Shown: in pieces, positions 21,211 to 34,195 of the stretch | Layout of the letters: each line of letters starts with the position of its first letter | How positions within the stretch are numbered: the stretch's first letter is position 1 | From: Ailurus styani | Lineage: Eukaryota > Chordata > Mammalia > Carnivora > Ailuridae | DNA length: 64,000 bases | Assembly (NCBI GenBank): GCA_002007465.1 | Contig: LNAC01000272.1 | Span: 526,002 to 590,001 of the forward strand | Direction of reading: 5' to 3' | The notes under the pieces: model-generated | What the model saw: only the letters and a program-made list of their open reading frames with translations | The model's database searches: none | Told to the model about the DNA's origin: nothing | Position numbers and translations under genes: made by a program

Positions 21211-22870
21211 CTCTGCCTCTCACCATAATGAACATCCTCCATGGGGAGGCGGTAAAGCCTACAGCTGGCTTCAGAGGACTTAGGTCTTACTTTCCATTAG
21301 TCACAGAACCTTCAGCTCCATGCCCTGGAGCCTCTTTGTTCAAAGGGCTGGGTATCTGCTTCTGCCAACCTCAGAGGCCTAGTCACCATATTCATGAAGA
21401 TATACAGATAAGAGCTGAAAAGACCAATCTGTACAATGGGAGTGTTCTTACAACTAGGCCCACACCAAGGTTCTTGGGTCCTCTGGGCTCTGGTGGTCTG
21501 ACTCTGCACAGACAGAGCTACCAAAAATACCTATTATAAAAACTTCCAGAAATGTTGCAGCACAATGAATCATTCCGAAAGGAGGCAAGGAACCCACTGA
21601 ACCCTAAACTAGCACCCAGCAGCTAGCAGGGATACCCCACAGGCCCTCCAGTGGGACTAGCTGAGAGAAGAATGAATGAACGAATGAGGCAGCAGCACCA
21701 TGCTCACTAATTATAGATGCCCACCCAAAAGCCTTTCACCGGATCTTCCTTTCTGAGTCTCTGTGGGTGGCCAGGTGACTAAGCACTGGACAGTGGTATG
21801 TACATGGAAGTTGCTAGGTGGAGCTGTACAGAAAGCTCCTTGTAAATGGGAGCTGACTCGGCAGACAGAATTCTTTGCTTGTCCTCCTTCTTCCTTCTTG
21901 GAATGAGAATATGATGGCTGGACTTGAGATGCCATTTTGTGACCACAAGGCAACTCTGAGGTCATGCCCTAAGGAAGGCTGCACAGAAAGGATGGTGACT
22001 ATTAGTTAGGAGCTTATACTAGCAGAAGAATGTAGTTCCTAATTTACACACCAACTGTCCTGCTGGCCGTGGAGAGGTAAAAAATCATGGGAAAAGTGGC
22101 TAAGGAGGAGAAATCACCGAGGCCTATAGTCTAGTCATCTCTAAAGTGTGAGATTCTAAGGCTGTGCCAGATTCTTGGTGGTAAGAATCTTAATTCCCTA
22201 ACTTAAAAAATCATGGAGCCAATCTGCTAAATCACAAATCATTTTTAAATCACTAACCTTTCAGCATAAAACTGCTTCAGGTTTCTCCAAGTTGTATTTT
22301 TAGTGTTGATACAGATAATCATTAATATGTTTGAGTCTTGGAAGGCTGCAGTGCAGATCAGAAACTGCCAATCAGGATCTATACTACATAATGTCTTCTA
22401 AGGACCACCCTCAGCTTGTGGGGTGAGGACCTGGTTTCTCTCACAGTGAAACTGTCCCCCCATTCTCACTGTCTAACCTTCACGGTTCAGGATACTGTGT
22501 CATTCCCGGGGGGGAGATCTTTTCCAAACTGCCCTTTAGGCCTCTCAGCATCTACCCCTTACAAACATCTTGTAACTTCTCACGTCTTCCGTGAGAATCA
22601 GATTTTTTTGCTCCCAACCTCTTGTCCTCTCATTTTTCTGTGACTTCTTTCAATTTTTAAGGTGTCCTTACATATACAAACCCACAGAAGTACAACTAGG
22701 ATTCTGAACATAGGATCCCCGTTTGCCAGGTGGCATTGGACCCAAGGCGGCCTAGAGACACACGACCAGACGTTCCTCTCATGCCACCTTCCTCCGCGAG
22801 CAGTTCAACCAAATGATACCAATTTATTTAACAAATTGCTTTTGTCACGGTGGTTTTTATTTGTTTTTAA
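21211..22870. other. Intron 1 segment with nothing recognised
   Basis: Mixed-composition sequence without a recognised repeat, RNA gene or coding exon. Open frames up to 126 codons (21159-21539) have no domain and no splice context. Confidence 0.6.
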
Positions 22871-22879
22871 AGCATCTAC

Positions 22880-22965
22880 TATGTACTGGTAATTGTAGGG
22901 AGCCTGCTGGGGATACAAAGACGAGAAATTCTCAGCGTCTGCCCTAAGGGAGCGCATGTCTTCAC
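22880..22965 (-). repeat. L2 end fragment
   Basis: 'actatgtactggtaattgta', 'gcctgctggggatacaaaga' and 'ctgccctaagggagcgc' match the inverse L2 3' end. Confidence 0.55.
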
Positions 22966-23070
22966 TGGGGGAAGAAAGCCATCCAACTCGACTGGTCAAG
23001 ACCGCGGAGCAGAGAATACGGCTCGTCAAAAATTGGTGTGAGTCATTCACTATATTAAAATCAATTCCGA

Positions 23071-23260
23071 GGGCGCCTGGGTGGCTCAGTGGGTTAAAGC
23101 CTCTGCTTTCGGCTCAGGTCATGATCTCAGCGTCCTGGGATGGAGGCCCGCATCGGGCTCTCTGCTCAGCAGGGAGCCTGCTTCCTCCTCTCCCTGTCTC
23201 TCTGCCTACTTGTGATCTCTCTCTCTGTGTCAAATAAATAAATAAAATCTTTAAAAAAAA
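23071..23260 (+). mobile_element. Can-SINE, full length
   Basis: The head gggcgcctgggtggctcagt and an AAATAAATAAATAAAATC tail. Target duplication 'aaaatcaattc(c/t)ga' at 23057-23070 and 23259-23272 differs at one base, so the insertion is fairly recent. Confidence 0.95.
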
Positions 23261-24964
23261 AATCAATTCTGAAAGACACTAAAAACAAAAGGCTCATGAG
23301 CTGCCTTTAGGGAACCAATGAATTGTTCCCCAAACTGGTAAACAGAGAGAAGGAATCAAGTATATACTTTTTTTATACAACTGGACTTCAGGGTAACCAA
23401 ACCGCTGATGAGACAGAGGTTCCCTTTATAAAAGTGTCCAGTGAACAAATGAATGAAGAATTAGAATCCCACAACTCCTGATGTAAAAGATGACAACCAG
23501 GCCATTTGCCCCCGTATGGAAAGATATGTACTATCATGGATGGTGTGTTCTTACGGAAAACGTTCAAATCTGAATCCCATCAAGCCCCTCAGTCAACTCC
23601 GGTGTCCAGAAAATACAGGGACAGAGGAATAACACAATGTAAACAATACCAGGAGGAAGCAATCGCTAATCCAAACTGGGGAGCATCCGGGAGCATCTGA
23701 AGCGTAAACTGGGAGACGAAGAGGGACGCTGCAGGGACCTTATCTGGATCTTGATTTGGGCACACCGATGGTTAACGAAGGCTTGCCAGACCATCAAGGG
23801 CATTTGGACATGGACTGGGAATTTAATGACACTGAAGAGCTACGGTTAATTTTTCTAGGTGCTCTACGAGGCTGGAGGAGGCATGCTCTCCTCACTGTGT
23901 GCGGGAAATGCCACGGTCCTAGGCTCATCCTGGCCCCCTGTGTCAAGGCCAGGAGGCCAGGCCACAGACCAGACGTTTCTGCCCTGGGCCAGGGAGCACA
24001 CTTCAAGAGGCAATGCAGTGGGATGGGCATGGGTTGCCCAGGTGAGCGTCTCTCCGTTGGCTTCATGGAACCATCCGGATTGCCCAAAAGGAGGGGACAC
24101 CCTTTTCTATGAGCACAGTGGAAAGAAGGGCCCTGGGAAGCCTCCCAAATCAGGTAGGCATCCTTTGCGATACAAAAACAACTCGGCTTTCTCACTGCCG
24201 GTGTGGGGAGGGGATGAGAAGAGAGGCTAAGGAGAAAGAGAGCAGGGAGAGGGTCTTGCCGAGGAGGGGCGGGGGGAGGCAGAACCCCAGGCACAGATGT
24301 TGGGCCAAGTCTACCTGTGAGTCAAAAGTATGCGTGACACCCTTGCCTCGTTCTCTTGTTGCTTAGTTCAAAGAGGATGGTGGGGAAAATACTTGTTCTT
24401 TTGATCCCTATAAATCAAAGTATAAACTCTGTGCCAAAATAATTTAACAGCTGTGCCCTTTTTTCTTAAAATTATTAGTTCTGAAAAGGGAAAACACAAA
24501 AAGTAGAAAAATATCCAAAGGTTACCTTATGAACCAAATCAAGTATTTCTTCATTTAAATATAAAAAAGGCAACCTAACAACAACAAAAAACTATATGAG
24601 AATATAAATGACATGGACACATTTTTTCTTCCTCCTTTATAACCTAAATTTGGGAGGACCTCAGGGGTGATCTTTAGAAACCTCTGATAACAAAAAAAGG
24701 AGGGATGTTTACTGTGCAGGAACTTCTGAATGCAACAGAGTTGGGGGAGGTGGTGAGCGGAATAAAAACCAAAACCCAACACACCAAAAAGACAATTATA
24801 CGTTAGGATAATTTTAACTAAGGTGGCCAGCTACCCAAGCAAGCAGCTTTGCATCTGGTGCCTGCTGCTGCAAGATAATAATGAAATTATGACCATTTCT
24901 AGGTAAAATTTTGCAGATATTTCTTCCCAGGACCTAATGAGAACTAGATTTTAAGAACGAAGTG

Positions 24965-24967
24965 TGA

Positions 24968-25011
<44 letters not shown>

Positions 25012-25013
25012 AA
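24965..25013 (+). repeat. Microsatellite (GAAA)n
   Basis: About 12 uninterrupted GAAA units. Likely polymorphic. Confidence 0.97.
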
Positions 25014-25899
25014 CCCTAGATTTTCAAAATGAAATTTTTAAAAAGAAAAAGACCACTGTGAGTGAGTTACGCCATTCTCATCCAGCACGTTCGAGTGGTC
25101 CGTAGAAAGATTTTACCTTCGTCATGAATAATGCAAGAAACAGTCAGAAGGCTACAGAATGGGAACAATGCTTCTGGAAGCTGGTGGAGGGCTGGAAGAT
25201 AATTGTGATGTTTGTTTGAGTGTGTGGAAGGATCACACAAGTAATCTGTAAGAGGACACAGGCGAATATAACCATATACAAGAAAAAGTGAGGAGTCTGA
25301 ATTAAAGCTTTTCCTGAACCGAGACAACCATTTCCCTGCACATTAGCTGAGTGAAATTATCATCCCCCCCAGGCAAACTTCTCGTATGGTGTGTTAGGCG
25401 GGTTTATAATAATGAATCCAAGCGTGGAGGAGAAAGGCGAGAGCCCTTTCGCCTGCTTCGACTATACGAAGTTTGAGAAGGCCCCAGATCGGACCACGGC
25501 AAAGCAGGTCTGCCCTTTGTTTTGATCCACCCTTTTTGGGATAAAATAGGCATGTGTCCATGCAATGAAAGGGGGTTACACTGGAAACCTAGAATTGCCA
25601 GAATTAAGAAATAGGGCTTCAAAGAATGACAAGATAAGAGGAAATAACGTTCTCAGGTGGAAACCAGTTTAAAAGAAATAAAAAAAACCCCTACAAAACT
25701 TTCCAGATGTCTCTTCTGCACCGAAACCAGTTATTTTTTAACATCTCTCAGATAAGGCATCAAAAATAAAATAGGTAAATAAATAAATACAATTTTAAAA
25801 ACCTGCAGTAGGATATTCGGAGTACGGTAATTAAAAAAATGTATTGGCCCTCTAAATCTTGATCTTAGACATAAAAAAAAAAAAAGGTGGCTCAGCACT

Positions 25900-27250
25900 G
25901 AGGCTTCATCTTACCTGGGGTACTTACTTCTAGTTCTTTTTAAACAGGGCTGTTTCTGACAAAAGTAACTCACTCCAAATGACATCTGTAGAGGTGAAAA
26001 TTCGCCCTGGGGTAAAGCACGCTCCTCCTGCAAGTAATTTACCTCGTAGAACCTATGGAGCGACTCTTTTAATGGCCACTGTCAAAATAACTTCTAAAGC
26101 CATATACAAAGGCTAAGACACTTCTGCCCCTCACCCCTGCAGTTTAATTTTACCGACTAACTGAACTTTTAAAATGTTTATATTTATCCCTAGGCATTCA
26201 TAAATGATAACGGTATGCTTAAAGGACAATGATTATTTGTTCTATGCGGAAACTTGTATGGCTTTTCTCACCCAGTGGGGTGGATCTTCCTTCTTCCCAA
26301 GCTGGTGGTTCTGAGGTACAGAATATGGGCCTGGGACACAGGCCTAACCGCCTCAGGAGAGAGATGTAAAAATGAACCAGTGAATAAAAATCACGCTCTA
26401 TGCAAACCTTACGCTTCCAACAGGAATTATTTCATGTTGGTTAATATTTTTAATGTGAATTATAACCAGAGCAGACAGCCTAATAAATATCAAGGCCATA
26501 GAACCCCTCCCAGCTAACCACTTTCGAACTGGAGGAAGGGCGTGTGGCTAAATCCTTACTATTCTGAATGCAATAGCATTTATGGGTACAGATGATTTTC
26601 CAAATTAAATTATGCAGATGTCTGAATATAATTATGAGTTCCCAAAGCACGAGCCATGCTTGTGCTCAGGGAAGTGCTCACCACCTTTCCTTGGCATTGA
26701 ACTGTAACAGCAACACGTTCAAACCAACAGTTGAGTTGAAATCCTCATGCTTTCTTGGTGAAATTAAAGTTAGCAAACCTATCAGATGAGAAATCAAATG
26801 ATGACTCACATCTTATTCTTTTAGGTCTGCCAGAAAGGATAAAGCTATTTATCAAGATTTATCATAGTAAACATAGTGGCTATCTTTCCACACCCATTGA
26901 AAGCAAAAATCAAACCCCGGACAATTGGTCGTGTTTGTGAAGTTGTGTTGTTTTATATGACACACGAAAATGCTATTCTGACATATTACACTGTGAATGA
27001 GGTTTTCATAATATACATCAACGGATTTGGGAGGGGACAACGGAGAAGCCAGTATATTCACCACTGGACAAAGTTTTAACACATAAGCACGCATTTGCAA
27101 ACAAAGTGTTTAAGGGATCTTATGAAGAGGTTCCATGAACTCTGCAAATTAAAATGATAAACTGGGAATGAAAAGGCACCAGAAAGAAAGGGAAAAGGTG
27201 ATTTGCCAAATGCTGTTTTTCAATTCACTTTCTGTCAAGCCAAAATCTTT
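25900..27250. other. Repeat-poor AT-rich block in 5' part of intron 1
   Basis: About 1.3 kb within 1-2 kb of the CpG island without SINE, L1 or L2. It contains short homeodomain-type cores (aattaaattatgcag near 26605). It may include conserved regulatory sequence; no coding exon is seen. Confidence 0.3.
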
Positions 27251-27337
27251 GTCACTTTGATGAGAATATATTTAAAAAAAAATTGTTGCTGGCTCTGCAG
27301 CGTCGGGCCAAAGCCGCAGGAACACATGTCTTCCCCT

Positions 27338-27382
27338 GCACACACACGCACACACACACACTCACTCACACTCACTCACTGA
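27338..27382 (+). repeat. CA / CACT microsatellite
   Basis: (CA)n interrupted by one G, followed by CACT-type repeats. Confidence 0.9.
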
Positions 27383-27799
27383 CAGGGATTCCCAGGACAC
27401 CAGTGGGGCCTCTTCTAGGCCCCTTAAGTGTTAACAGCAGAGGCCTGGCTGCGACCAGGCGTCTGGCCCGATTTAAATGCCCTGTCTTCAGAGAACTGCG
27501 CTGAGCATGGCCATAAAACTAGAGGACATAACTGAACCTTAGAGTGTCTGAACCCCCGCCCCCCAACACACACAATTTTACTCCTACAATTAAGGCTGCT
27601 CGTTGGCATTCCATTTAACTGTCAAACTACGACCGGTGGCAGTCCCACAGCCACAAAGGGATGCCTTAAATGAGAAGAGCATGTTCCTACACCGCATTTG
27701 AGAAAGTTTGGCTCTGAGCTATGCGCTGATTAATATCAGATCTCCTCCTTCCCTCGCCTCTCCACAATCTTGTCACATCTGGCTGACAAATCCGTAGGG

Positions 27800-29500
27800 G
27801 CTGATGCAAAGCCAGGCGGCCGGCGGGGCTGGGGTCTGGCGGGCGGCGCCCGAGGGGCAGGGGACAGGCGGCGCCCCCATCCCCCCACCCCCGAAGCCCT
27901 GCGCGCCCCTGCCCCGGCAGCCGACCCGGCGGCCCCCCTCTCGGCCCGAGTTCCCGTCCCGAACGCGCGGGCCCGTTGGTCCCCGCGCCCCTGGCGGCGC
28001 CGGGCACTCGCAGGGAGAGAAGCACCACGGAGGGGCCGTCCGGCTTCCACCCGCGGGCTCGGCGGGCACCCATGTGGCCTCGCGTCTCGGGGGCTTTCGG
28101 NNNNNNNNNNNNNNNNNNNNNNNNNNNNNNNNNNNNNNNNNNNNNNNNNNNNNNNNNNNNNNNNNNNNNNNNNNNNNNNNNNNNNNNNNNNNNNNNNNNN
28201 NNNNNNNNNNNNNNNNNNNNNNNNNNNNNNNNNNNNNNNNNNNNNNNNNNNNNNNNNNNNNNNNNNNNNNNNNNNNNNNNNNNNNNNNNNNNNNNNNNNN
28301 NNNNNNNNNNNNNNNNNNNNNNNNNNNNNNNNNNNNNNNNNNNNNNNNNNNNNNNNNNNNNNNNNNNNNNNNNNNNNNNNNNNNNNNNNNNNNNNNNNNN
28401 NNNNNNNNNNNNNNNNNNNNNNNNNNNNNNNNNNNNNNNNNNNNNNNNNNNNNNNNNNNNNNNNNNNNNNNNNNNNNNNNNNNNNNNNNNNNNNNNNNNN
28501 NNNNNNNNNNNNNNNNNNNNNNNNNNNNNNNNNNNNNNNNNNNNNNNNNNNNNNNNNNNNNNNNNNNNNNNNNNNNNNNNNNNNNNNNNNNNNNNNNNNN
28601 NNNNNNNNNNNNNNNNNNNNNNNNNNNNNNNNNNNNNNNNNNNNNNNNNNNNNNNNNNNNNNNNNNNNNNNNNNNNNNNNNNNNNNNNNNNNNNNNNNNN
28701 NNNNNNNNNNNNNNNNNNNNNNNNNNNNNNNNNNNNNNNNNNNNNNNNNNNNNNNNNNNNNNNNNNNNNNNNNNNNNNNNNNNNNNNNNNNNNNNNNNNN
28801 NNNNNNNNNNNNNNNNNNNNNNNNNNNNNNNNNNNNNNNNNNNNNNNNNNNNNNNNNNNNNNNNNNNNNNNNNNNNNNNNNNNNNNNNNNNNNNNNNNNN
28901 NNNNNNNNNNNNNNNNNNNNNNNNNNNNNNNNNNNNNNNNNNNNNNNNNNNNNNNNNNNNNNNNNNNNNNNNNNNNNNNNNNNNNNNNNNNNNNNNNNNN
29001 NNNNNNNNNNNNNNNNNNNNNNNNNNNNGTCGCCCGAGGCCGTGGGCGCTGCTGCGCCGCCCGGGAAGCGCCGCCCGCTCCGGCGGCCCGCGAACGCACT
29101 AAGTCGGCGCAGCTGATGCGAGGCCGTGCCCCCGCAGACAGCGGAGACCTCGCCGGCGGCCGGCGCGGAGGTGTCTGCCCCCGCCGGGCTTGAAGGCACT
29201 TGTCGGCGAAGACACAGACGTGTCCGTGTTTGCCTCTCCCGGGGAAGGGCGAAACGCTCTGAAGTTCCCTGGCTCGGGTCTCCGGGGATGATTCTGCCGC
29301 CCTGCCTACCCTGGGGCGCCCTCGGGGTCCCACCGCGGCCAGGGAGAGGGCTGCGCCACCCTCAACCCCAGAAACTTTATTTCCGGAGGAAGCGTGGGCA
29401 CGCGTGCCAGGAGGTGGAGAAAGGGGGTCCCCAGGAGGCTCTAAGGACTCAGAAAGCAGCCCCCCCCTTCCCTTCGTGCTGAGAGTTCAGTCCCAGCTGT
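27800..29500 (-). promoter_or_regulatory. BNC1: CpG island, presumed BNC1 promoter and exon 1 region
   Basis: Both sides of the gap (27800-28100 and 29029-29500) are very GC-rich and dense in CpG, in contrast to the surrounding intron and intergenic DNA. Distance from exon 2 (about 15 kb) and gene length (about 27 kb) fit the human BNC1 promoter position. The human BNC1 promoter CpG island is known to be methylated in several cancers. Exon 1 itself was not found: no ATG-GC(N)-GAG followed by GT occurs on the minus strand of the visible island, though a GGCGAG|GT match without an ATG lies near 29149. Confidence 0.75.
28101..29028. other. Assembly gap (928 N)
   Basis: An uninterrupted run of N flanked by GC-rich sequence. 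The length is given by the assembly and may be an estimate. Open frames drawn across it are meaningless. BNC1 exon 1 and its donor site probably lie here. Confidence 0.99.
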
Positions 29501-29504
29501 CCCG

Positions 29505-29625
29505 CTGTCCCGGGATAAGTGACTGCTCTCCGAGCCTCAGTTGCTTCCGTTGTAAAATGGGATTCTATTTTTACCTCTCCTATAGGGCGTTAAGGATAAA
29601 GGGAAATTAAATGTCCTGGGAAAAC
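29505..29625 (+). repeat. MIR SINE fragment
   Basis: 'cgagcctcagttgcttccgt', 'gtaaaatgggattctatttt' and 'aaggataaagggaaattaaa' follow the MIR 3' core. It lies at the upstream edge of the CpG island. Confidence 0.7.
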
Positions 29626-30645
29626 CGAACAGGAGCTTGGCCCCCAGGAGCAGATGGGGAGGAGCCTTCGGGAGAACCGGCTTCCCGGGCCTGAGAAGCC
29701 ACGAGGCTTCACCCCGGCGCGGAGCTAGCTCGCTGGAAGAGATCGCCCGGAGCTGCTGAGGCCAACAGCTCTTCTAACGCCCCTGGGCAGGCAGACACAG
29801 AACCTGCGCAGGATCGGGCCTTCTCTCGCGTCCCTTTCCACTTCCCTAAAAAGACTCCCCAAAGGTGGTGGAGGGGGGTCCTGCTTCCTCCTGCGGCAGT
29901 TCATTCTACCTACCTTGCTGCCGGTGTCGGTCAGGAAACGAAACCCGTCCTTAATCTCAGGCTTGGGGTGGAGGGATGTGAGTTGGAAGGAAAAAGCACG
30001 TTGCCGTCAGGCAGACAGCGGTGCTTGGTTCTGGCTCCGAACAGCACAGACCTCTGAGGGGAAGAGGAGGGAAAGGGGCCAACAGGGTGTATGTGGAAGG
30101 AAGTGTGGGTATGTGGGCTCCTTGAGGTCCAGAGTCCCTGCTGCCTTTCCAGGGGCTGGACACACATTCCTGGCCTTCTGGCCACCTAAGTGTCCTGGTC
30201 TGCCGTGCGGGATCCTTCCTTGTTGGTGAAAGTCCGCCTGCCTTACAGGTGTTCGGAGGATTCATGTTTTTTTCACATGGAAACTTTACGATGAAGCTTT
30301 GCTTTGTGAATTCCAAACCTAAACTCCTCACCTGCCATTTTTCTGTGCACTTTCCCCCTCCTGGCCAGCCAGGGCTCAGCCGTGAGGACTTCCTGTTCCT
30401 CTCTTCTCTGCCCGTTGTGACACAATATATCCTTCAAGGTGTTTCTCAAATGTCACCGCACCTCAGAAGTCTCCCCAGACCCACGAACCCACTGCTCCTT
30501 TCGGTGGCTTCTGTGCTGTGAGCTGCTGTAGCAGACAAAGCTCAGGTTTGGAGTTAGAACCATCCAGGTGAAGCCAGTTCCCAGCAATTGGAAACTGGCG
30601 GAGGAAGTCGGCTTTCTTGGCTCACTGTCTATAAAAGTAGGCATG
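29626..30645. other. Proximal upstream flank, nothing recognised
   Basis: GC content declines away from the island. Open frames up to 124 codons show no domain. Upstream (5') enhancer or divergent non-coding transcription is possible but not shown by sequence. Confidence 0.5.
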
Positions 30646-30843
30646 GGGGCGCCTGGGTGGCTCAGTCGTTAAGCGTCTGTCTTCGGTTCAGGTCCCAGAG
30701 TCTGGGATCAAGCCCCGCATCAGGCTCCATGTTCTGCGGGAAGCCTGCTTCTCCCTCTCCCACTCCCCCTGCATGTGTTCCCTCTCTCCCTGTGTCTCTC
30801 TCTCTGTCAAATAAGTAAATACGATCTTAAAAAAAAAAAAAAA
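30646..30843 (+). mobile_element. Can-SINE, full length
   Basis: The head ggggcgcctgggtggctcag (variant 'tcagtcgttaagcgtctg') and a long A tail. Exact target duplication 'aaaagtaggcatg' at 30633-30645 and 30844-30856. Confidence 0.95.
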
Positions 30844-30856
30844 AAAAGTAGGCATG

Positions 30857-33800
30857 AAACCGTGTCCCTGGCCGGATTGGTGGGGCTAAATAAGATTGTC
30901 CCTGTGCTACAAACACTGCTCACTTCTCCTCCTTTCTGCTGGACATGAAGCTGGGTTTTGAATTAATTTTAAATTTGTTATAGAGGAGTCCTTGGTTGCA
31001 GTATTATTGAATGTCCATATATGCTTATTATAAATACACCAAAATGTTTCAAGTCCCAGGCAGTGGCCCATTTTTAGTACCTTTAATCTGTCCAGTGGAA
31101 GAGTTTTGGTCAGCATCTTCGTGTTGGTTGCAACTGAATTATATTTGCTTTAGCAAAAATTTTCCACTAGCAGCAAATACTAGGATGAGCCTGTTTAACT
31201 TTATTTCTGGTTGAAAACACAAGGAAGATTTTGGCAATACAGAATTTGAAAAGCATCAAAACAGGCTGCCTCTCCCAACACACAGCATCAGGATCAAGAG
31301 ACGCACTTCTTCAAATATGACAATTTTGACCCACATCTAGGAAATCAGTAGGTCTAGATGAAAACTGCTAATTAATTATCTGCAGATTCATTTGAATCAC
31401 GTATCTGATATTACCGTGTGACTTCTGAAATCAGTCCTCACGCTTATTTCCAGATCTGATGGGCTTCTCTGCCATTCCTTGGAAATACAGAAGCAGAAGC
31501 TGGGACTGAGAAACCAACCCTTTGTGTAAAAAAGAATATGTCACTGGCTGGGTAAAGACTGTTCAGATCACGCTTCTGTTCTCCTACTGCTCAGTCGTGG
31601 GACCTGGGCCACGAAGGGACCTGACCTTCGCCTTCTCTACACCTCAGCCTCTTCATCTGGCCAATGGAGGCATCTCTGAGGGCTTATCCTGCTTTCAGAG
31701 TCCTTCCTTGTTGCTTTCTGTGCTTCGATCTTGTCATTTTCCTTTTGTGTTCAATTCCTTGTCTTAGCACTAAAAGCAGAATATTTCCCCGAACCTTATA
31801 TTACTAGGGATTAAAAAAATCTTTATTAAAAAGAGGAAAAGCTGAGAAGACACAAAATCAGAAAAATCCGTGGGAGCTGTTCTCATGGGGAGGCATGAAA
31901 CTGCTCTTCTTAACTGAGGCCAGGTTGGGTTGCTCTGTCTGACTGAGGCCTTTCCTGGGTGGGTGTGCCGTGAATGCCCACCCTGACATGTGCTGCAAGA
32001 TTTTGAGGTCCCGGGTGGGTTAAGTCGGAGGGAAGCCAGAGCAAGTGGGGGCCGTGTGAACCGAGAGCCCATGCCTGTCTGAAGTGGGCAGTTTTGTTAG
32101 CCAGGAATGTGAGCTCGGTTTTGCCAGATTTCCTGAGTTTTCAAGAGAAGCTAGAAATATTCTGATATCTAGAAGTTGGCAACTAATTCACATTTTTTAT
32201 AGATATGGTGTGAGTCAAACAAAATATGTTTGCAGGAAAGGTCTGGCCAACACACCGTTCATTTGCACCTTCTGCTACGTAGAGTGATGTCTTCTCGAGG
32301 CCTGAGCTTACTACATAGTATGTGTGCAGTAAACTTTCGTAAACTATTAAGTCTTGATGGCAAACGGCTCACAGCTTGCCTGAGCTTAAAATGGAATTCT
32401 CAGAAGTCACACAGAGATTAGTAACGACCTTCTTGTGTTGTATCGAAAGTCCACTAATGGGCTGATAAGCTTTTCCAATATTTATACTCGGGGAAGGCTT
32501 GCTCTAGGCGTTAATAATTCTGTTAAATACAGAATCTCCTCTCCTTGGGAAGTGTGAAATTTTTCCCCAGTGGGGGCAAATGAATTTCCAAGATTTTTTT
32601 TTATTAAAAAAAGGCATTTTTAATCATGGGATCATTGTATTAAAAAGAAACACCTTTAGCTGGGGAGGTTGGGTGCTAATGATGAAAGCCACATATTGGA
32701 GCAGAGCAGGTGGGTAGCTGCCTCCAACCTGCACCTCCCCACAGCTCAGGGGAGGAGCCAGCCCCGGGGCTGTGGGCGGCACTGTGTGAGGGTCAAAGGG
32801 ACAGGACTGGCCAAGGCATCGGACGTGGCAGGGTGGCCAGAGAGCTGTGGCTCCGTCAGAGACCTTCCAAGATGGACTTGCCTGAGTATTCCACATTCCT
32901 CTGAGGACAGTGTTGGGAAACAGCGGGAGGCGAGAGTCACATTTGTGCCGTCACCTCCCAGCCCAGACGCAGACAGACACCTGGTGGTGGCAGGTCTGGG
33001 CACATCTGCAGCTCAGCTCAGCATGGGAGCCTGACTAAGCAGTGTTTGGGCCAAGCTGCCCTCTTCCCCCCCGCCCCCCCCCAGCCCCAGCTGCCTGCTG
33101 GGGGGCAGGCCTGGCTCAGGTGTCGCAAGTTCTTCCCTCCGGCCCCAGGGCTGCTCCCTATTGAGAGACAGATGAAGCCTTTCCAAAGGTGGTGCAGGCT
33201 TTTGGTGGCAGAACGCTGTTCCCGTTCCTTCATTCTCACACAGGAGGAGGGGTCCAAGGGACAAAATGGCACGCGCAGCCTGGGCTCCACAGAGAGGAAG
33301 GCAGCACGCGCACGGTGCCCTGTGGCTTACGGTGGCCCAGATCGCCAGAGCTCCAGGAGGGGATGTCAGTGAGGAAGTGATAAATGCGATGGTAAATTCC
33401 AAACTGAAAACAAACCCGAGCCTGATTCTTCTTCTGAGGGCACGTGCTTGGAGTGCAGGTTGGGAGCCTCAGCTGCACCCTCTGTAACCAGGCAAGAGCA
33501 CTCATTTCCCGCATGGACAAGAGGAAAGTTTAGGACGCTTCTTCCAAGGGGAAGGCTTGGGGAAAACATTGCGGGTTTGGCTACCATTGTTTTGGTATGT
33601 CTGGGGTGCAGGAACTCTTCCACAGTCAAGGCGGTGATCTGCTGTCTGAACAGCTCATTTTCTCCTCACTAAGGCGGTGGGAGGAAACTGTCACAGGCGG
33701 ACTCCTCTCTGGACACTTTATTGACACTCCAGTGACATCTCTGAATTTACGGGACTCTATTTCCAACGTTAGCGTAGAAGCAATGCTTAGTTGTTGAAAA

Positions 33801-34002
33801 TCGCTGCGGCTGGCACTTTGCTTGTGAAGCTGATGAATTTGGGGGGAAAGTTATGAGGACAGGCCAGGTGCTGCTTTGATAAGTTTTGGGAGGCTGGTGA
33901 ACATGCATCAGAAGGAAAGTTTTCATCGTACCTTGGAACGTGGCACCTCCTGCACATTTAATGACCCATTACCCAAACCTTAGGGGAAAATATTTGGGTT
34001 TC
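30857..34002. other. Intergenic, mostly unique sequence
   Basis: A MIR-like piece sits near 31600-31690 ('acctcagcctcttcatctgg', 'ccaatggaggcatct'). The rest has no recognised transposon. The stretch near 31360-31480 is AT-rich with 'ctaattaattatctgcag'. No supported exon; open frames up to 129 codons near 33.0-33.4 kb lie in GC-rich sequence and carry no domain. Confidence 0.5.
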
Positions 34003-34195
34003 GGGCGCCTGGGTGGCTCAGTGGGTTAAAGCCTCTGCCTTCGGCTCAGGTCATGATCTCAGGGTCCTTGGATCGAGGCCCGCATCGGGCTCCCTGCTCA
34101 GTGGGGAGCCTGCTTCCTTCTCTCTCTCTGCCTGCCTCTCTGCCTCCTTGTGATCTGACCTCTCTCTATGTCAAGTAAATTAAAAAAAAAAGGAA
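34003..34195 (+). mobile_element. Can-SINE, full length
   Basis: The head gggcgcctgggtggctcagt. Exact 17-bp target duplication 'gaaaatatttgggtttc' at 33986-34002 and 34196-34212, so a young insertion. Confidence 0.96.

Larger units (their letters stand above)
13565..28100 (-). other. BNC1 intron 1 (visible part)
   Basis: The acceptor is at 13565; the donor is not visible and probably lies in the N run or the CpG island. The total of about 14.5 kb or more agrees with a long first intron in mammalian BNC1. Contents: a dimeric Can-SINE, L1 fragments, an L2-like repeat, MIR pieces, two single Can-SINEs and repeat-poor blocks at about 18540-19080, 21200-22870 and 25900-27250. I see no embedded gene. 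Confidence 0.8.

Noticed and set aside
27687..29333. Very long frames (400-548 codons) around 28-29 kb
   Set aside because: They are produced by the run of N being read as open; the visible flanks are CpG-island sequence without a recognised protein.
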